DNA of 64,000 nt from Hyphomonadaceae bacterium ML37 (GTDB lineage: Bacteria > Pseudomonadota > Alphaproteobacteria > Caulobacterales > Maricaulaceae). The translations under genes were made by a program, and so were the position numbers. Of the stretch, positions 1 through 9,944 are shown in pieces; the first letter of the stretch is position 1, and each line of letters starts with the position of its first letter. The stretch is taken from contig CP091241.1 of the NCBI GenBank assembly GCA_027627685.1, forward strand, positions 124,001-188,000, written 5' to 3'. The notes under the pieces were generated by a model. The model was not told where the DNA came from. It made no database searches and saw nothing but the letters and a program-made list of their open reading frames with translations.

Positions 1-167
1 CTGTGCGCAAGGCGGGTGGGTCCTCCCTGATATAGTCATTCGCGCGCGCCGCGTCACGCCGGGGCTGCGCTTGCCGCAGCAGCGGCGGCGTGCTACCGGC
101 CCGCACCTGCCGTTTCCGCCCGGTGCGCGTGCGCCCGGACTGACCTTAAACAGAGATGGATTCCCTT

Positions 168-656
168 ATGACCGATGCTCCCGCACCCCAGCCCGGCGGC
201 GAGGCCGGCGCCGCGCTGATGATCCGCGTGCTTGGCCAGTATGTGAAGGACCTCTCCTTCGAAAACCCCAACGCGCCCGACAGCCTGCGCGGTCAGGGCC
301 AGCCGGAGATTGATCTTTCGGTGGATGTGCGCGCGCGCAGCCTGGACGCCGAAACCTTCGAAGTGGAGCTGGTGCTCAGCGCCAACGCCAAGTCGGACAA
401 GGGGCCGCTCTTCATCGCGGAGCTGACCTATGCCGGCCTGTTCTCGATCCGCAATCTGGACGAACGCGCCCGCGAGCCCTTCCTGCTGATCGAATGCCCG
501 CGCCTGATCTTCCCGTTCGCGCGCCGCATCCTGGCCGACGCCACGCGCGATGGCGGCTTCCCGCCGCTGATGCTGGAGCCGGTGGATTTCGCCGCGCTCT
601 ACCGCCAGCAGCTGGCCGACAAACAGCCCGGCGGCGAGCCGCAGGGCACAGCCTGA
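168..656 (+). CDS. secB: Protein-export chaperone SecB
   Basis: Cytosolic tetrameric chaperone that keeps preproteins unfolded and delivers them to SecA at the Sec translocon. The family signature VGQYVKDLSFENP-type segment appears here as LGQYVKDLSFENPNAP near the N-terminus, followed by the typical beta-sheet region (ELTYAGLFSI) and the conserved ECPRLIFPFARRILAD segment that forms the tetramer interface. Length of about 162 residues is normal. An in-frame ATG 12 nt upstream (156) would add four residues; the purine-rich AGAGATGGA lies at usable distance from the ATG at 168, so I prefer that start. The gene converges on rho and shares a terminator with it. In Caulobacter secB lies next to dnaQ, so its place here beyond rho is a rearrangement. 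Confidence 0.95.
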   Translation: MTDAPAPQPGGEAGAALMIRVLGQYVKDLSFENPNAPDSLRGQGQPEIDLSVDVRARSLDAETFEVELVLSANAKSDKGPLFIAELTYAGLFSIRNLDERAREPFLLIECPRLIFPFARRILADATRDGGFPPLMLEPVDFAALYRQQLADKQPGGEPQGTA

Positions 657-682
657 TCATCTGACGCCTGACGCCTGAAACA

Positions 683-715
683 AAAACGCCCTCTCCGGAT
701 CGGAGAGGGCGTTTT
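683..715. terminator. Bidirectional Rho-independent terminator between secB and rho
   Basis: A 15-bp perfect stem (arm AAAACGCCCTCTCCG) with a 3-nt loop, with an A-run on one side and a T-run on the other, sits between the convergent 3' ends of secB and rho. It can terminate transcription in both directions. Confidence 0.9.
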
Positions 716-744
716 CATGTTCAGGCCCGCGCTGAAGACGCGCG

Positions 745-2100
<1,356 letters not shown>

Positions 2101-2439
2101 CTCGGGAGCAAAGGCGAAAGGGAAAGAGGGCGGAAGGCGGGCGGGACTCGCGCGGGGCCAGCCTCAGCGCCGGACCAGATATGGCCCTGACTGCACCGGC
2201 CAGGCTGGATGCCCGGGACATGACTTCGTGTTGGTTGACCCGGGAGCGCGCCAAAACGCCGCCGCCGCAGGTGAAGGAAGGGAACCTGATGACAGGTTTC
2301 GCAAAAGTCCGTGCCACAGCCGGGCGCGCACGTCAAGCTGAAGCGGCGTTTCACACGCCATGACACACCGTCAATCGGCTCGCCCCGATGCGCGCCATGA
2401 GGCATTATAGCCGCTGATGCGTCAGGGGAAGGCCGGAGC
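2101..2439. other. Intergenic region between divergent rho and esterase genes
   Basis: This 339-bp gap must hold the promoters of rho (leftward) and of the exported esterase (rightward). I could not identify a convincing -35/-10 pair on either strand. No open reading frame with a good ribosome binding site and no strong hairpin were seen. Confidence 0.5.
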
Positions 2440-3303
2440 ATGTTGAGGATGGGTAGAGTGCGCACGCTGGCGCGGTGCTGGGCGATTGCTGTGTCGGTCT
2501 GTGTGGCGGGCAGCTGCGCATCGGCGCCCGCTCTGCCTGCGTCCGCTGACAGGCCGGTCGCGCTCGCCCATCTGCCCGCCCTCACCGGGGCCCACTTCCC
2601 CCTGGCCTCGGACCATACGGGCCGGACCTACTACATCCATGTGCGCGTGCCAGACGAATATGACCCGCAGGGCGCGCAGATCTATCCGGTGGTCTATGTG
2701 CTCGATGGCGATTCCCTGTGGCCGATCCTGGCGGCGAACCATCTGTTCCTGACCTATGATGACGGCCTGCCTGAAGCGATCATCGTGGGCATCGCCTACG
2801 GCTCGTTTTCGCCTGAGATCAATGCGCGCAGCGTGGATTTCATGCCGCCCGGCGCCGAAGGGCGCGAGGCCGGAGCGCCGGCCTTTGCACAGTTTCTGGC
2901 CGGCGAGCTGCTGCCGCTGATCGAGGCGCGCTACAACGCTGATCCCGGGCGCCGGATTTTGTTCGGGCAGTCGCGTGGCGGCAGTTTCGTGCTGTATTCC
3001 GCCTTCACCGATCCGGACCTGTTCTGGGGGCGCATCGCCAGCAATCCGGCCTTCGCCCCGACAGAAGGCTTTTTCTTCGCCGAGCCCTCAACAGCCTCGC
3101 GCCCGGACCTGAAGCTGATGATCGCCAGCGGCGAAAATGACTGGCCGGTCTTGCGTGAAGCGGCGCTGCGCTGGGGTGCGGCGTGGGATGACCGTCCCGA
3201 TCGGCCGTGGGAGGCGCGTGTTCAAACGATCCCCGGCGGCAGCCATGCGGCCAACAGCGCCGACGCCTATCGCGCGGGTCTGCGCTGGATGTTCAGCGAG
3301 TAA
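2440..3303 (+). CDS. Exported alpha/beta-hydrolase, esterase family (PF00756-like)
   Basis: Predicted periplasmic or lipid-anchored serine hydrolase of the esterase D / enterochelin-esterase-like family. An N-terminal hydrophobic segment (about residues 9-25) ends in AGSC, a weak lipobox with Cys26. The catalytic set reads as Ser178 in GQSRG, Asp234 in GENDW and His269 in GGSHA, in the order expected for the fold. The DGDSLW segment near 89 matches the oxyanion-side loop of this family (usually LDG). Substrate cannot be inferred. It stands alone between rho and the haem genes, running toward hemJ, whose stop codon is 3 bp beyond its own. Confidence 0.8.
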   Translation: MLRMGRVRTLARCWAIAVSVCVAGSCASAPALPASADRPVALAHLPALTGAHFPLASDHTGRTYYIHVRVPDEYDPQGAQIYPVVYVLDGDSLWPILAANHLFLTYDDGLPEAIIVGIAYGSFSPEINARSVDFMPPGAEGREAGAPAFAQFLAGELLPLIEARYNADPGRRILFGQSRGGSFVLYSAFTDPDLFWGRIASNPAFAPTEGFFFAEPSTASRPDLKLMIASGENDWPVLREAALRWGAAWDDRPDRPWEARVQTIPGGSHAANSADAYRAGLRWMFSE

Positions 3304-3306
3304 GGC

Positions 3307-3762
3307 TCAGAAGGGTTTCCACACCGCCAGCACCGCGATGATGATCGCTGCGATGGCCGGGACTTCGTTGATCAGGCGCCAGAATTTTTCCGTTCGCGGA
3401 CGGGCGCCATTGGCGAATTTGCGCGCGCTGGCGGCGTAGAAGCCGTGCACGCCGCTGAGCGCCAGCACCAGCAGGAGCTTCACGTGCATCCAGCCCTGCG
3501 AGAACAGGCCGGGATTGGAGACCAGCATGACAATCGCCAGCAGCCAGACCGCGATCAGCGCCGGGTTCAGGATGATCCCCAGCAGATTGCGCTCCTGGGT
3601 CAGCAGCGCGCCTTCGAGCTCGCCGCCCGCAATGGCCTGGTGGTGATACACGAACAGGCGCGGCAGATAGAGCATGCCCGCCATCCAGAAAATCACCGCC
3701 GCGATATGCAGGCCCTTGATGATTTCATAGGCGCCGCCGCCGGGAGCCAGAAAATCGATCAT
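3307..3762 (-). CDS. hemJ: Protoporphyrinogen IX oxidase HemJ
   Basis: Membrane haem-b-containing enzyme that oxidises protoporphyrinogen IX to protoporphyrin IX, the step before ferrochelatase. About four transmembrane segments are visible (residues ~10-30, 62-82, 90-108, 132-150), with the conserved early His in GLHIAAVIFWMAG and a second conserved motif GWMHVKLLLVLALSGVHG. The 151-residue length is typical for UPF0093/HemJ. It overlaps the end of hemH by 4 nt (ATGA), so the two are translationally coupled, and it supplies ferrochelatase with its substrate. No other protoporphyrinogen oxidase is present in the window. Confidence 0.92.
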   Translation of the reverse strand: MIDFLAPGGGAYEIIKGLHIAAVIFWMAGMLYLPRLFVYHHQAIAGGELEGALLTQERNLLGIILNPALIAVWLLAIVMLVSNPGLFSQGWMHVKLLLVLALSGVHGFYAASARKFANGARPRTEKFWRLINEVPAIAAIIIAVLAVWKPF

Positions 3763-4817
3763 GCCGCCGCCTCCTCAACCACCAGCCCGGCCTCGCGGCA
3801 CGGGCATCGTCCAAATTCAGCCGGGCAGATCACCTGACCGCCCGGGGGTTTCAGACCCGCCGGTCCATCCAGCGCCGACACGGCGAGGCCGGCCAGCGCC
3901 TTGATGAATCCGGGATGATCACCCAGCGCCGGAACGCGATCATAGCCCTTCGCGCCGTATTCTTCAGCCAGCTCGGCGTATTCTTCGTCCAGCTCCACCA
4001 GCGTCTCGATATGTTCAGACACAAAGGCGATGGGCGACAACAGAATATGGCGCTCGTCAGTGCAGGCGCGCTCGATGGCCTCTTCCGTCGACGGCCCGAT
4101 CCAGTTGAGCGGCCCGACCCGCGACTGATAGCAGATCTCGATATCGCTCAGGGCCTTTGGCAGGCGCGCCGCCACGGCGGCGGCGGTCTGCTCGACCTGC
4201 CACTGATAGCTGTCGCCGCGCTTGACCACGATTTCCGGCAGGCCGTGGGCGGAGAACAGAACCCGGGCATTGTCAGGCGATCCCGCCTTGCGCCAGCTGT
4301 CCTCGATCAGCTGGGCATGGGCGGCGATGAAATCGGCCTCTTGGGGATAGCAGCACACGACGCGCGCTTCAGGCCCCCCCGCTTCACGCCAGGCCTTGAG
4401 CGATGACGCCGTGGTCGTTGTGGAGAACTGGGGATAGAGCGGCAGGATGACGACTTCATCCGGCTGGAAGGCCGCGACCTCCTTGACCGCATCCTTTACG
4501 AACGGGCGCCAGTAGCGCATGGCCAGGATCACCTTGACCTCGTCGCCCGGCAAAGCGGCGCTCAGCGCTTTGGAGAGCGCATCGGCCTGTTTGCGGGTTT
4601 CGGGCACCAGCGGCGAGCCGCCGCCCATCTTGGCGTAATTCTCTTTGGCCGACGGCGCACGCGTGGTGGAGATAAACCAGGCCAGCGGCTCGCGGATGAA
4701 GCCCGGCGCGCCGATAATGGCGGGGTCACGGAACAGATTGCGCAAAAACGGGCGCACGTCATCGGGCCCGTCCGGACCGCCCAGATTGAACAGCACCACT
4801 GCAATGCGCCGGGTCAT
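3759..4817 (-). CDS. hemH: Ferrochelatase
   Basis: Inserts ferrous iron into protoporphyrin IX to make haem. It starts with the family motif VVLFNLGGPDGPDDVRPFL; the catalytic His is in LFSAHGLPE (around 190-200) and the second metal-site Glu in SEHIETLVELDEEY. The C-terminus contains three cysteines in ICPAEFGRCPC, consistent with the [2Fe-2S] cluster known for Caulobacter ferrochelatase (the fourth ligand being an upstream Cys). The 352-residue length is normal. It is the middle gene of a leftward hemE-hemH-hemJ operon, 21 bp after hemE. Confidence 0.95.
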   Translation of the reverse strand: MTRRIAVVLFNLGGPDGPDDVRPFLRNLFRDPAIIGAPGFIREPLAWFISTTRAPSAKENYAKMGGGSPLVPETRKQADALSKALSAALPGDEVKVILAMRYWRPFVKDAVKEVAAFQPDEVVILPLYPQFSTTTTASSLKAWREAGGPEARVVCCYPQEADFIAAHAQLIEDSWRKAGSPDNARVLFSAHGLPEIVVKRGDSYQWQVEQTAAAVAARLPKALSDIEICYQSRVGPLNWIGPSTEEAIERACTDERHILLSPIAFVSEHIETLVELDEEYAELAEEYGAKGYDRVPALGDHPGFIKALAGLAVSALDGPAGLKPPGGQVICPAEFGRCPCREAGLVVEEAAA

Positions 4818-4838
4818 GGTCGTCCTTTGTGCGGCTTG

Positions 4839-5864
4839 TTATCCCTGCCGCAGACGCGCCATCAGACGGGTCACATGCTCGGGCGGGGTCTCAAGATTGA
4901 TGCCGTGTCCAAGATTGAACACATAGGGCCGGCCCGCCCATGCGGAAAGCAGGCGGTCGACTTCGGCGTCCAGCGCCGCACCGCCTGCATGCAGCACCGC
5001 CGGGTCGAGCTGACCCTGAACGGGCAGGGTTTTGGGCAGCGCCGAGGCCGCCCACTGCGTATCCATGCCATGATCGAGCGCCAGCGCGGTCACGCCGGTC
5101 TGCGCCGCATAGCGCACAGCCTGGGGACCTGCGCCGCGCGGGAAACCGATCACCGGCGCGCTGATGCCTTGGGCGCGCAAGCCATCCACAATGCGCTTGG
5201 TGGGGCGGATCACTACCCGGTCAAATAGGGGGTCGGGCAGGCTGTCAGCCCAGGAATCAAAGAGTTTGACGACGTCGGCGCCGGCTTTCACCTGGTCGGC
5301 GAGATAGGTGGTTGTGGCGTCGGCCAGGAGGTCCATCAGCGCATCAAAGCCGGCCGGATCGCTCCAGGCCATGGCGCGCGCCTTGAACCGGTCTTTCGAG
5401 CCGCCGCCCTCGATCATGTAGGTGGCCACGGTCCAGGGCGAACCGGCAAAGCCGATGAGGGTGGTTTCGGCCGGCAGGGCCGCGCGCAGCCGCGTCAGCG
5501 TGTCGCACACCGGCGCCAGCACGTCGCGGGCGCGATCCTGTGACAAACGCCCCAGATCACCGAGCGTGATCGGGTCCAGCTTGGGGCCCTCTCCGGCTTC
5601 GAACCAGACTTTCTGACCCAGGCCATAGGGCAGGAGCAGGATGTCGGCGAACACGATAGCCGCGTCAAACCCATAGCGCCGGATCGGCTGCATCGTCACT
5701 TCGCACGCCGCTTCGGGATTGAGGCAAAAGGCGATGAAATCAGGCTGGGTAGCGCGCACGGCGCGGTATTCGGGCAGGTATCGGCCCGCCTGGCGCATCA
5801 GCCATACCGGTGGGCGGGCGAGGGTCTGGCCGGAAAGCACCTGGAGAAGTGGTTTGTCAGTCAT
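4839..5864 (-). CDS. hemE: Uroporphyrinogen decarboxylase
   Basis: Decarboxylates the four acetate side chains of uroporphyrinogen III to give coproporphyrinogen III. The signature PPVWLMRQAGRYLPEYRAVR is near residue 20, with ADILLLPYGLGQKVWFEAGEGP and the FSGSPWT-like GFAGSPWTVATYMIEGGGS. The start at 5864 (MTDKPLL) matches family N-termini; an in-frame ATG at 5897 would add 11 residues and has GGGGA upstream, so it cannot be excluded. In Caulobacter hemE borders the chromosome origin and its promoter is embedded in the origin and repressed by CtrA; the same geometry is seen here. Confidence 0.95.
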   Translation of the reverse strand: MTDKPLLQVLSGQTLARPPVWLMRQAGRYLPEYRAVRATQPDFIAFCLNPEAACEVTMQPIRRYGFDAAIVFADILLLPYGLGQKVWFEAGEGPKLDPITLGDLGRLSQDRARDVLAPVCDTLTRLRAALPAETTLIGFAGSPWTVATYMIEGGGSKDRFKARAMAWSDPAGFDALMDLLADATTTYLADQVKAGADVVKLFDSWADSLPDPLFDRVVIRPTKRIVDGLRAQGISAPVIGFPRGAGPQAVRYAAQTGVTALALDHGMDTQWAASALPKTLPVQGQLDPAVLHAGGAALDAEVDRLLSAWAGRPYVFNLGHGINLETPPEHVTRLMARLRQG

Positions 5865-5897
5865 GGCGATCTTCACTGTCCTGAGAGGGCGGGGCAC

Positions 5898-6387
5898 GGC
5901 ACGTCCCCACAGGTAGGTGTCCCTTCCTTATCTTTATTTCCTGAAAGAATGAAAGAGGGGGATCAGTAGCAAGGCTGGGCGCCAGTGTGGACAAAGGGGT
6001 TTGTCGACTGCGGCGCCCGGATTTCACAGGCTGTGGACGGCGGATGTCCACGGTGGCCCGCAGGGCCTGGAGGCGAGCGGTTAACCTTCTATTAACCAGA
6101 GTTGACGCGGCGTTAACGCGGGCCCCGGTCCTGCCGGCATGTCTGGGGCGGTCCTTGACCCGGCAATCAATCCACATCGTGCGGCTATCAACAGGATCCG
6201 GGCGCCACGCAGGCTTGGTCCGGGCGCCGGGAGACGGGGGTGTGGAGTGTGCCGTGCCGGATCAGCCGGGGTGTGAACAACCGGCCGGTTATGCACGCCG
6301 CGCATGCGGCGATGTTCACAGGCGCGCGGGGCTGGTTTAACCATGGGGTTCGCGCCGGCGCAGCCGGTTCACAGACGGAATGCGCGC
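5898..6387. other. oriC: Putative chromosomal replication origin (oriC/Cori-like)
   Basis: A 490-bp non-coding gap between divergent hemE and ppsR, the position of the Caulobacter origin. It holds an AT-rich stretch (about 5927-5950, TTATCTTTATTTCC), the least GC-rich part and a candidate unwinding element; DnaA-box-like 9-mers such as TGTGGACAA (5986-5994, reverse TTGTCCACA), CAATCCACA (6168-6176), TGTGAACAA (6271-6279) and TGTTCACA (6313-6320); and a CtrA-type box cluster at 6081-6117. No DnaA box is perfect. The three parS sites about 8 kb to the right agree with the known origin-centromere spacing in Caulobacter. Function is inferred from position and motifs. Confidence 0.85.
6081..6117. 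promoter_or_regulatory. Tandem CtrA-binding boxes in the origin
   Basis: TTAACCTTCTATTAACC (6081-6097) fits the CtrA consensus TTAA-N7-TTAAC exactly. It is followed by TTGACGCGGCGTTAAC (6102-6117), TTGA-N7-TTAAC, one mismatch from consensus. A further half-site TTTAACC lies at 6336-6342. In Caulobacter, CtrA~P bound at such boxes blocks initiation and represses the hemE-side promoter. Confidence 0.85.
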
Positions 6388-7242
6388 ATGACCATATCCG
6401 GCCTGGTTCAGTCTGAAGCCGACGGGCTGCACTTCCACGTCCATATGGTGTCGGATTCCACCGGCGAAACGCTGATGGCGGTGATGCGCGCCTCGGTGGC
6501 CCAGTTTCCCGGCGTGCACCCGATCGAGCATTTGTTCGCCCTGGTGCGCTCGCCGCGCCAGATGGACCGGGTGCTGGACCATATCGAGGCCCATCCGGGC
6601 GTGGTGATGTTCACCCTGGTCAATCAGGATCTGCGCCGGACGCTGGAGGATCGCTGCGCCCTGCTGCGCGTGCCGGCGGTGGCGGTGCTGGACCCCATTG
6701 AGGCGACACTGTCGGGCTTTCTCGGCGCGCCGGCCCAGGGCAAGGCCGGCGCACAGCGCGTGCTGGATGCGGACTACTACCGGCGCATCGAGGCGATGAA
6801 TTACTGCATGGCCCATGATGACGGTCAGGGCGAGGATCTGGCCAGCGCGGACGTGATCCTTCTGGGCATCAGCCGGACATCGAAAACCCCCACCAGCGTC
6901 TATCTGGGCAATCGCGGCATCCGCACCGCCAATATCCCTCTGGTGCCGGGCGCGCCGTTGCCCGAAGGGCTGGAGCTGTTGAAAAAGCCGCTCATTGTCG
7001 GGCTGACCGCCAGCCCGGAGCGGATCATTCAGATCCGGCGCAACCGGCTGGTCAATCTGGGTGAGGAAGCGCCCACCAGCTATATCGACGCCGAGACGGT
7101 GAAGGACGAGCTGATCCACGCCCGGCGCCTGTTCGCGCGCCATAACTGGCCGTCCATCGACGTGACCCGGCGCTCCATCGAGGAGACAGCGGCCAAGGTG
7201 ATCAATCTGCTCACCGAACACCGGGCGGCGCTGAAGTCATGA
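6388..7242 (+). CDS. ppsR: Pyruvate,phosphate dikinase / PEP synthase regulatory protein (DUF299)
   Basis: Bifunctional ADP-dependent serine/threonine kinase and Pi-dependent pyrophosphorylase that switches pyruvate,phosphate dikinase or PEP synthase off and on. Family landmarks are HVHMVSDSTGETL near residue 20 and the ADP-binding P-loop GISRTSKTPTS at 160-170, with YLGNRG following. From the ATG at 6388 the protein has 284 residues, the usual length; longer in-frame extension upstream would run into the origin and is rejected. First gene of a five-gene operon and directly beside the origin, as in Caulobacter. Its stop overlaps the maf start by 4 nt. Confidence 0.93.
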   Translation: MTISGLVQSEADGLHFHVHMVSDSTGETLMAVMRASVAQFPGVHPIEHLFALVRSPRQMDRVLDHIEAHPGVVMFTLVNQDLRRTLEDRCALLRVPAVAVLDPIEATLSGFLGAPAQGKAGAQRVLDADYYRRIEAMNYCMAHDDGQGEDLASADVILLGISRTSKTPTSVYLGNRGIRTANIPLVPGAPLPEGLELLKKPLIVGLTASPERIIQIRRNRLVNLGEEAPTSYIDAETVKDELIHARRLFARHNWPSIDVTRRSIEETAAKVINLLTEHRAALKS

Positions 7243-7820
7243 CACTGGTGCTGGCTTCGGGCTCGGCCTCGCGCCGGGCGATTCTGGAAGGCGCCGGCGT
7301 GGCGTTCGAGGTGGACCCGGCCGGCGTGGACGAGGGTGTGATCAAGCGCGCCTTTACCGGCGAAGCGTCGGCGCTGGCGCAAGTGCTGGCCGACGCCAAG
7401 GCGCTGGCGGTGTCAGGACGCCGCGATGATCTGGTGCTCGGCGCTGATCAGGTGCTGGAGTTTGATGGCGAGACCTATGACAAGGCGCCCGACCCGGACA
7501 CCGCTATCCACCGGCTGCGTGCCTGGCGCGGCGAGATCCATTATCTGCGCGGCGGCCTGACCGCGGCGCGCGGCGGCGAGATCATCTGGCGCTATCGCAG
7601 CAGCTGCGCCCTGCGCATCCGCCCCGTCTCCGACGCCTTTCTGGAGCGCTACCGCCGTGAAGCGGGCGAGTTCCTGACCAGCACGGTGGGCGGCTATGCC
7701 TTTGAAGGGCTTGGGGCCCAGCTGTTTGATATGGTGGAGGGCGATTATTACGCAGTGCTCGGCCTGCCGCTCCTGCCCCTGCTGGAGTTCCTGCGTCAGC
7801 AAGGCGTGCTGGAGACATGA
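7239..7820 (+). CDS. maf: Maf-like nucleoside triphosphate pyrophosphatase
   Basis: House-cleaning pyrophosphatase that hydrolyses non-canonical or m5/7-methylated NTPs. The N-terminal Maf motif LASGSASRRAIL (usually LAS.S.RR..LL) is at residues 4-15; GADQVLEFDGETYDKA supplies the conserved Asp and the DK pair; the C-terminal EFLTSTVGGYAFEGLGAQLF matches the family's YAIEG segment. Length 193 is normal. It overlaps ppsR upstream and aroE downstream by 4 nt each (ATGA), implying translational coupling. Which Maf subfamily substrate it prefers cannot be read from sequence alone. Confidence 0.9.
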   Translation: MTLVLASGSASRRAILEGAGVAFEVDPAGVDEGVIKRAFTGEASALAQVLADAKALAVSGRRDDLVLGADQVLEFDGETYDKAPDPDTAIHRLRAWRGEIHYLRGGLTAARGGEIIWRYRSSCALRIRPVSDAFLERYRREAGEFLTSTVGGYAFEGLGAQLFDMVEGDYYAVLGLPLLPLLEFLRQQGVLET

Positions 7821-8641
7821 GCGGGCCTGCCCCTGTCGCCGGCGTGTGCGGCTGGCCGGTGGCGCATTCCCTGTCGCCATTGATGATGAGCGTATGGCTC
7901 AGCGAAGCCGGCCTGGCTGGACGCTACATGCATGTGCCGGCGCGCCCTGAAGAGTTCGCTGAGTGCGTACGCGCCCGGGTCGAAGAAGGTTTCTCCGGGC
8001 TCAATGTCACCGTCCCTCACAAGCAGGCGGCGCTGGAGCTCAGTGATGAGGCGAGCGAACGGGCATTGGCTGTCGGCGCGGCCAATCTGCTGGTGTTCCG
8101 AGAGGGGCGAATTCGCGCCGACAATACCGACGTCACGGGTCTCGACGCGGCCCTTCAGGATGACGGTGGCGTTGGCCCTGCCGTTCTGATCGGCGCGGGA
8201 GGCGCCGCGCGGGCGGTGATGTACCGGCTGACGCGTCAGGAGCGCGAGATTCGCATCGTCAACCGGACAACGGCCCGCGCGCAGGCGCTGGCTGAGGCGT
8301 TCGGGGTGCGCGCGGCGGTTCATCAGGCGGCGGACGCGAGGGCGCTGGACGGCGCGCGCCTGATCATCAATGCCAGTGTGCTCGGCATGAAAGGCCAGCC
8401 GCCGCTGGAAGCCGCGCTGGAGGCGGCTGCGCCGGACGCGCTTGTCTTTGATATGGTCTATACGCCCCTGCGCACGCCCCTGCTGGAACAAGCTGAGGCG
8501 CTGGGCCTGCGCACCTCCGACGGGCTCGCCATGCTGATCGGTCAGGCCCGGCCCGCCTTCGAGGCCTTATTCGGCGCGCCTGCACCTGTAGGGGACAGCG
8601 TGCGCGCCCGGCTGGTCGCGGCGCTGGAGGGGCGGTCATGA
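7817..8641 (+). CDS. aroE: Shikimate dehydrogenase (NADP+)
   Basis: Reduces 3-dehydroshikimate to shikimate in the aromatic amino acid pathway. N-terminal substrate-binding motif GWPVAHSLSPLMMSVWL (shikimate-binding Ser pair in HSLSP), the catalytic Lys in NVTVPHKQAAL, Asp in RADNTDVTGLDAAL and a Rossmann GAGGAARAV loop near 131, with NRT giving NADP+ preference. Length 274 is typical. It sits between maf and coaE with 4-nt overlaps, an order conserved in many alphaproteobacteria next to the origin. Confidence 0.95.
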   Translation: MSGPAPVAGVCGWPVAHSLSPLMMSVWLSEAGLAGRYMHVPARPEEFAECVRARVEEGFSGLNVTVPHKQAALELSDEASERALAVGAANLLVFREGRIRADNTDVTGLDAALQDDGGVGPAVLIGAGGAARAVMYRLTRQEREIRIVNRTTARAQALAEAFGVRAAVHQAADARALDGARLIINASVLGMKGQPPLEAALEAAAPDALVFDMVYTPLRTPLLEQAEALGLRTSDGLAMLIGQARPAFEALFGAPAPVGDSVRARLVAALEGRS

Positions 8642-9237
8642 TCATCATCGGCCTCACCGGCTCCATCGGCATGGGCAAGACCACCACAGCGCGCCTGTTC
8701 GCTGAAGAAGGCGCCGCCGTGTTCGACGCCGATGCGGCGGTGGCGAAACTCTACGCCCCCGGCGGCGCCGGGACGGCGGCGGTGGCTGAGGCGTTTCCGG
8801 GCTGCGCGGACCCGCACACCGGCGTGGACCGGGCGGCGTTGTCAGCGTCCCTCCAGGCCGACCCGTCCGGCTTTGCGCGCCTGGAAGCCATTGTGCATCC
8901 GCTTGTGGAGGCCGAACGCCAGGCGTTTTTCGACATGGTGCGAGCCGAGGGGCGGGCGCTGGCCGTGCTGGACGTGCCGCTGCTGTTCGAGACCGGTCAG
9001 CATGAGCGCGTCGACGCCATCGTGGTGGTCAGCGCGCCCGAAGATGTGCAGCGCGAGCGGGTTTTGGCGCGTGACGGGATGAATGAGGCCAAGCTTGCCG
9101 CCATACTGGACCGGCAGACCCCTGATTCGCACAAGCGGGCCGCAGCCCATTTTGTGATCGACACCAGCCAGGGGGTCGATGCGGCGCGGACCCAGGTGCG
9201 TGCTGTCATCGCGGCGCTGACAGGAGACGGGGCATGA
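8638..9237 (+). CDS. coaE: Dephospho-CoA kinase
   Basis: Last enzyme of coenzyme A synthesis, phosphorylating the 3'-hydroxyl of dephospho-CoA. P-loop GLTGSIGMGKTTTA at residues 5-18, FDADAAVAKLY with the conserved Asp pair, and DVPLLFETGQHERVDAIVVV corresponding to the lid/core motif DIPLLFE. ARDGMNEAKLAAILDRQTP matches the R.R.. segment near the end. The length of 199 is standard. It overlaps aroE and dnaQ by 4 nt. Confidence 0.95.
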   Translation: MIIIGLTGSIGMGKTTTARLFAEEGAAVFDADAAVAKLYAPGGAGTAAVAEAFPGCADPHTGVDRAALSASLQADPSGFARLEAIVHPLVEAERQAFFDMVRAEGRALAVLDVPLLFETGQHERVDAIVVVSAPEDVQRERVLARDGMNEAKLAAILDRQTPDSHKRAAAHFVIDTSQGVDAARTQVRAVIAALTGDGA

Positions 9238-9944
9238 CCGGACGCCAGGTGATCTTTGACACCGAGACCACGGGCCTGCACCACGATCAGGGCCATCGCA
9301 TCACCGAGATCGGGTGTGTGGAGCTCGTTGATCTGGCGCCCACGGGCCGGGATCTGCGCCTACTGGTGAACCCGGAACGCGAGATTGACGCGGAGGCTGA
9401 ACGCATCACCGGGCTGACATCGGCCATGTTGCGCGACAAGCCGAAATTCGCCGCCATCGCCGATCAGGTGCTCGACTTCTTCGCCGATAGCCCCATCGTC
9501 GCCCATAACGCCAGCTTCGACATGGGCTTCATCAATATGGAGCTGGCACGCTGCGGGCGCCCGCCCCTGCCCGCCTCGCGCTTCATCGACAGCGCGGCCA
9601 TGGCCCGCGAGAAGTTTCCCGGCTCCCCGGCCAGCCTCGATGCGCTGTGCAAGCGCTTCAACATCTCGCTGGACAACCGCACCAAGCACGGCGCGCTGGT
9701 GGATTCCTATCTGCTGGCGGAAGTCTGGCTGGAGCTGCATGGCGGGCGCGAACAGGCGCTGGGCCTGCTGGGGGAGGAAAGCGCAGGCGGCAAGGTCGTC
9801 TTTGCGCCCAGACCTCCGCGTCCTCAGGCGCTGGCGCCGCGCATCAGCGCCGCAGAGGCCGAGGCCCATGCACGCTTCATCGCGGAGCTGAAGAACCCGG
9901 TCTGGGACCGGGTCGCCGTCAGCGCGTCCGCGCGCAATACCTAA
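9234..9944 (+). CDS. dnaQ: DNA polymerase III subunit epsilon (3'-5' proofreading exonuclease)
   Basis: Proofreading subunit of the replicative polymerase. The DEDDh exonuclease motifs are all visible: ExoI FDTETTGLH (Asp/Glu near 8-10), ExoII VAHNASFDMGFIN around 90-102, ExoIII with HGALVDSYLLAEVWLEL (catalytic His and Asp near 157-162). A C-terminal tail of about 60 residues ending WDRVAVSASARNT probably contacts the alpha subunit. Last gene of the ppsR operon; it ends 4 nt inside the convergent TPR gene's stop, so no terminator separates them. Confidence 0.95.
   Translation: MTGRQVIFDTETTGLHHDQGHRITEIGCVELVDLAPTGRDLRLLVNPEREIDAEAERITGLTSAMLRDKPKFAAIADQVLDFFADSPIVAHNASFDMGFINMELARCGRPPLPASRFIDSAAMAREKFPGSPASLDALCKRFNISLDNRTKHGALVDSYLLAEVWLELHGGREQALGLLGEESAGGKVVFAPRPPRPQALAPRISAAEAEAHARFIAELKNPVWDRVAVSASARNT

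Noticed and set aside
5865-5897. Longer hemE start at 5897
   Set aside because: Extra 11 residues (PRPLRTVKIA) do not match HemE N-termini, although a GGGGA precedes the ATG; kept only as an alternative.
6304-6387. Upstream extension of ppsR to 6304
   Set aside because: It would place 28 codons inside the putative origin and adds sequence with no similarity to DUF299 proteins.
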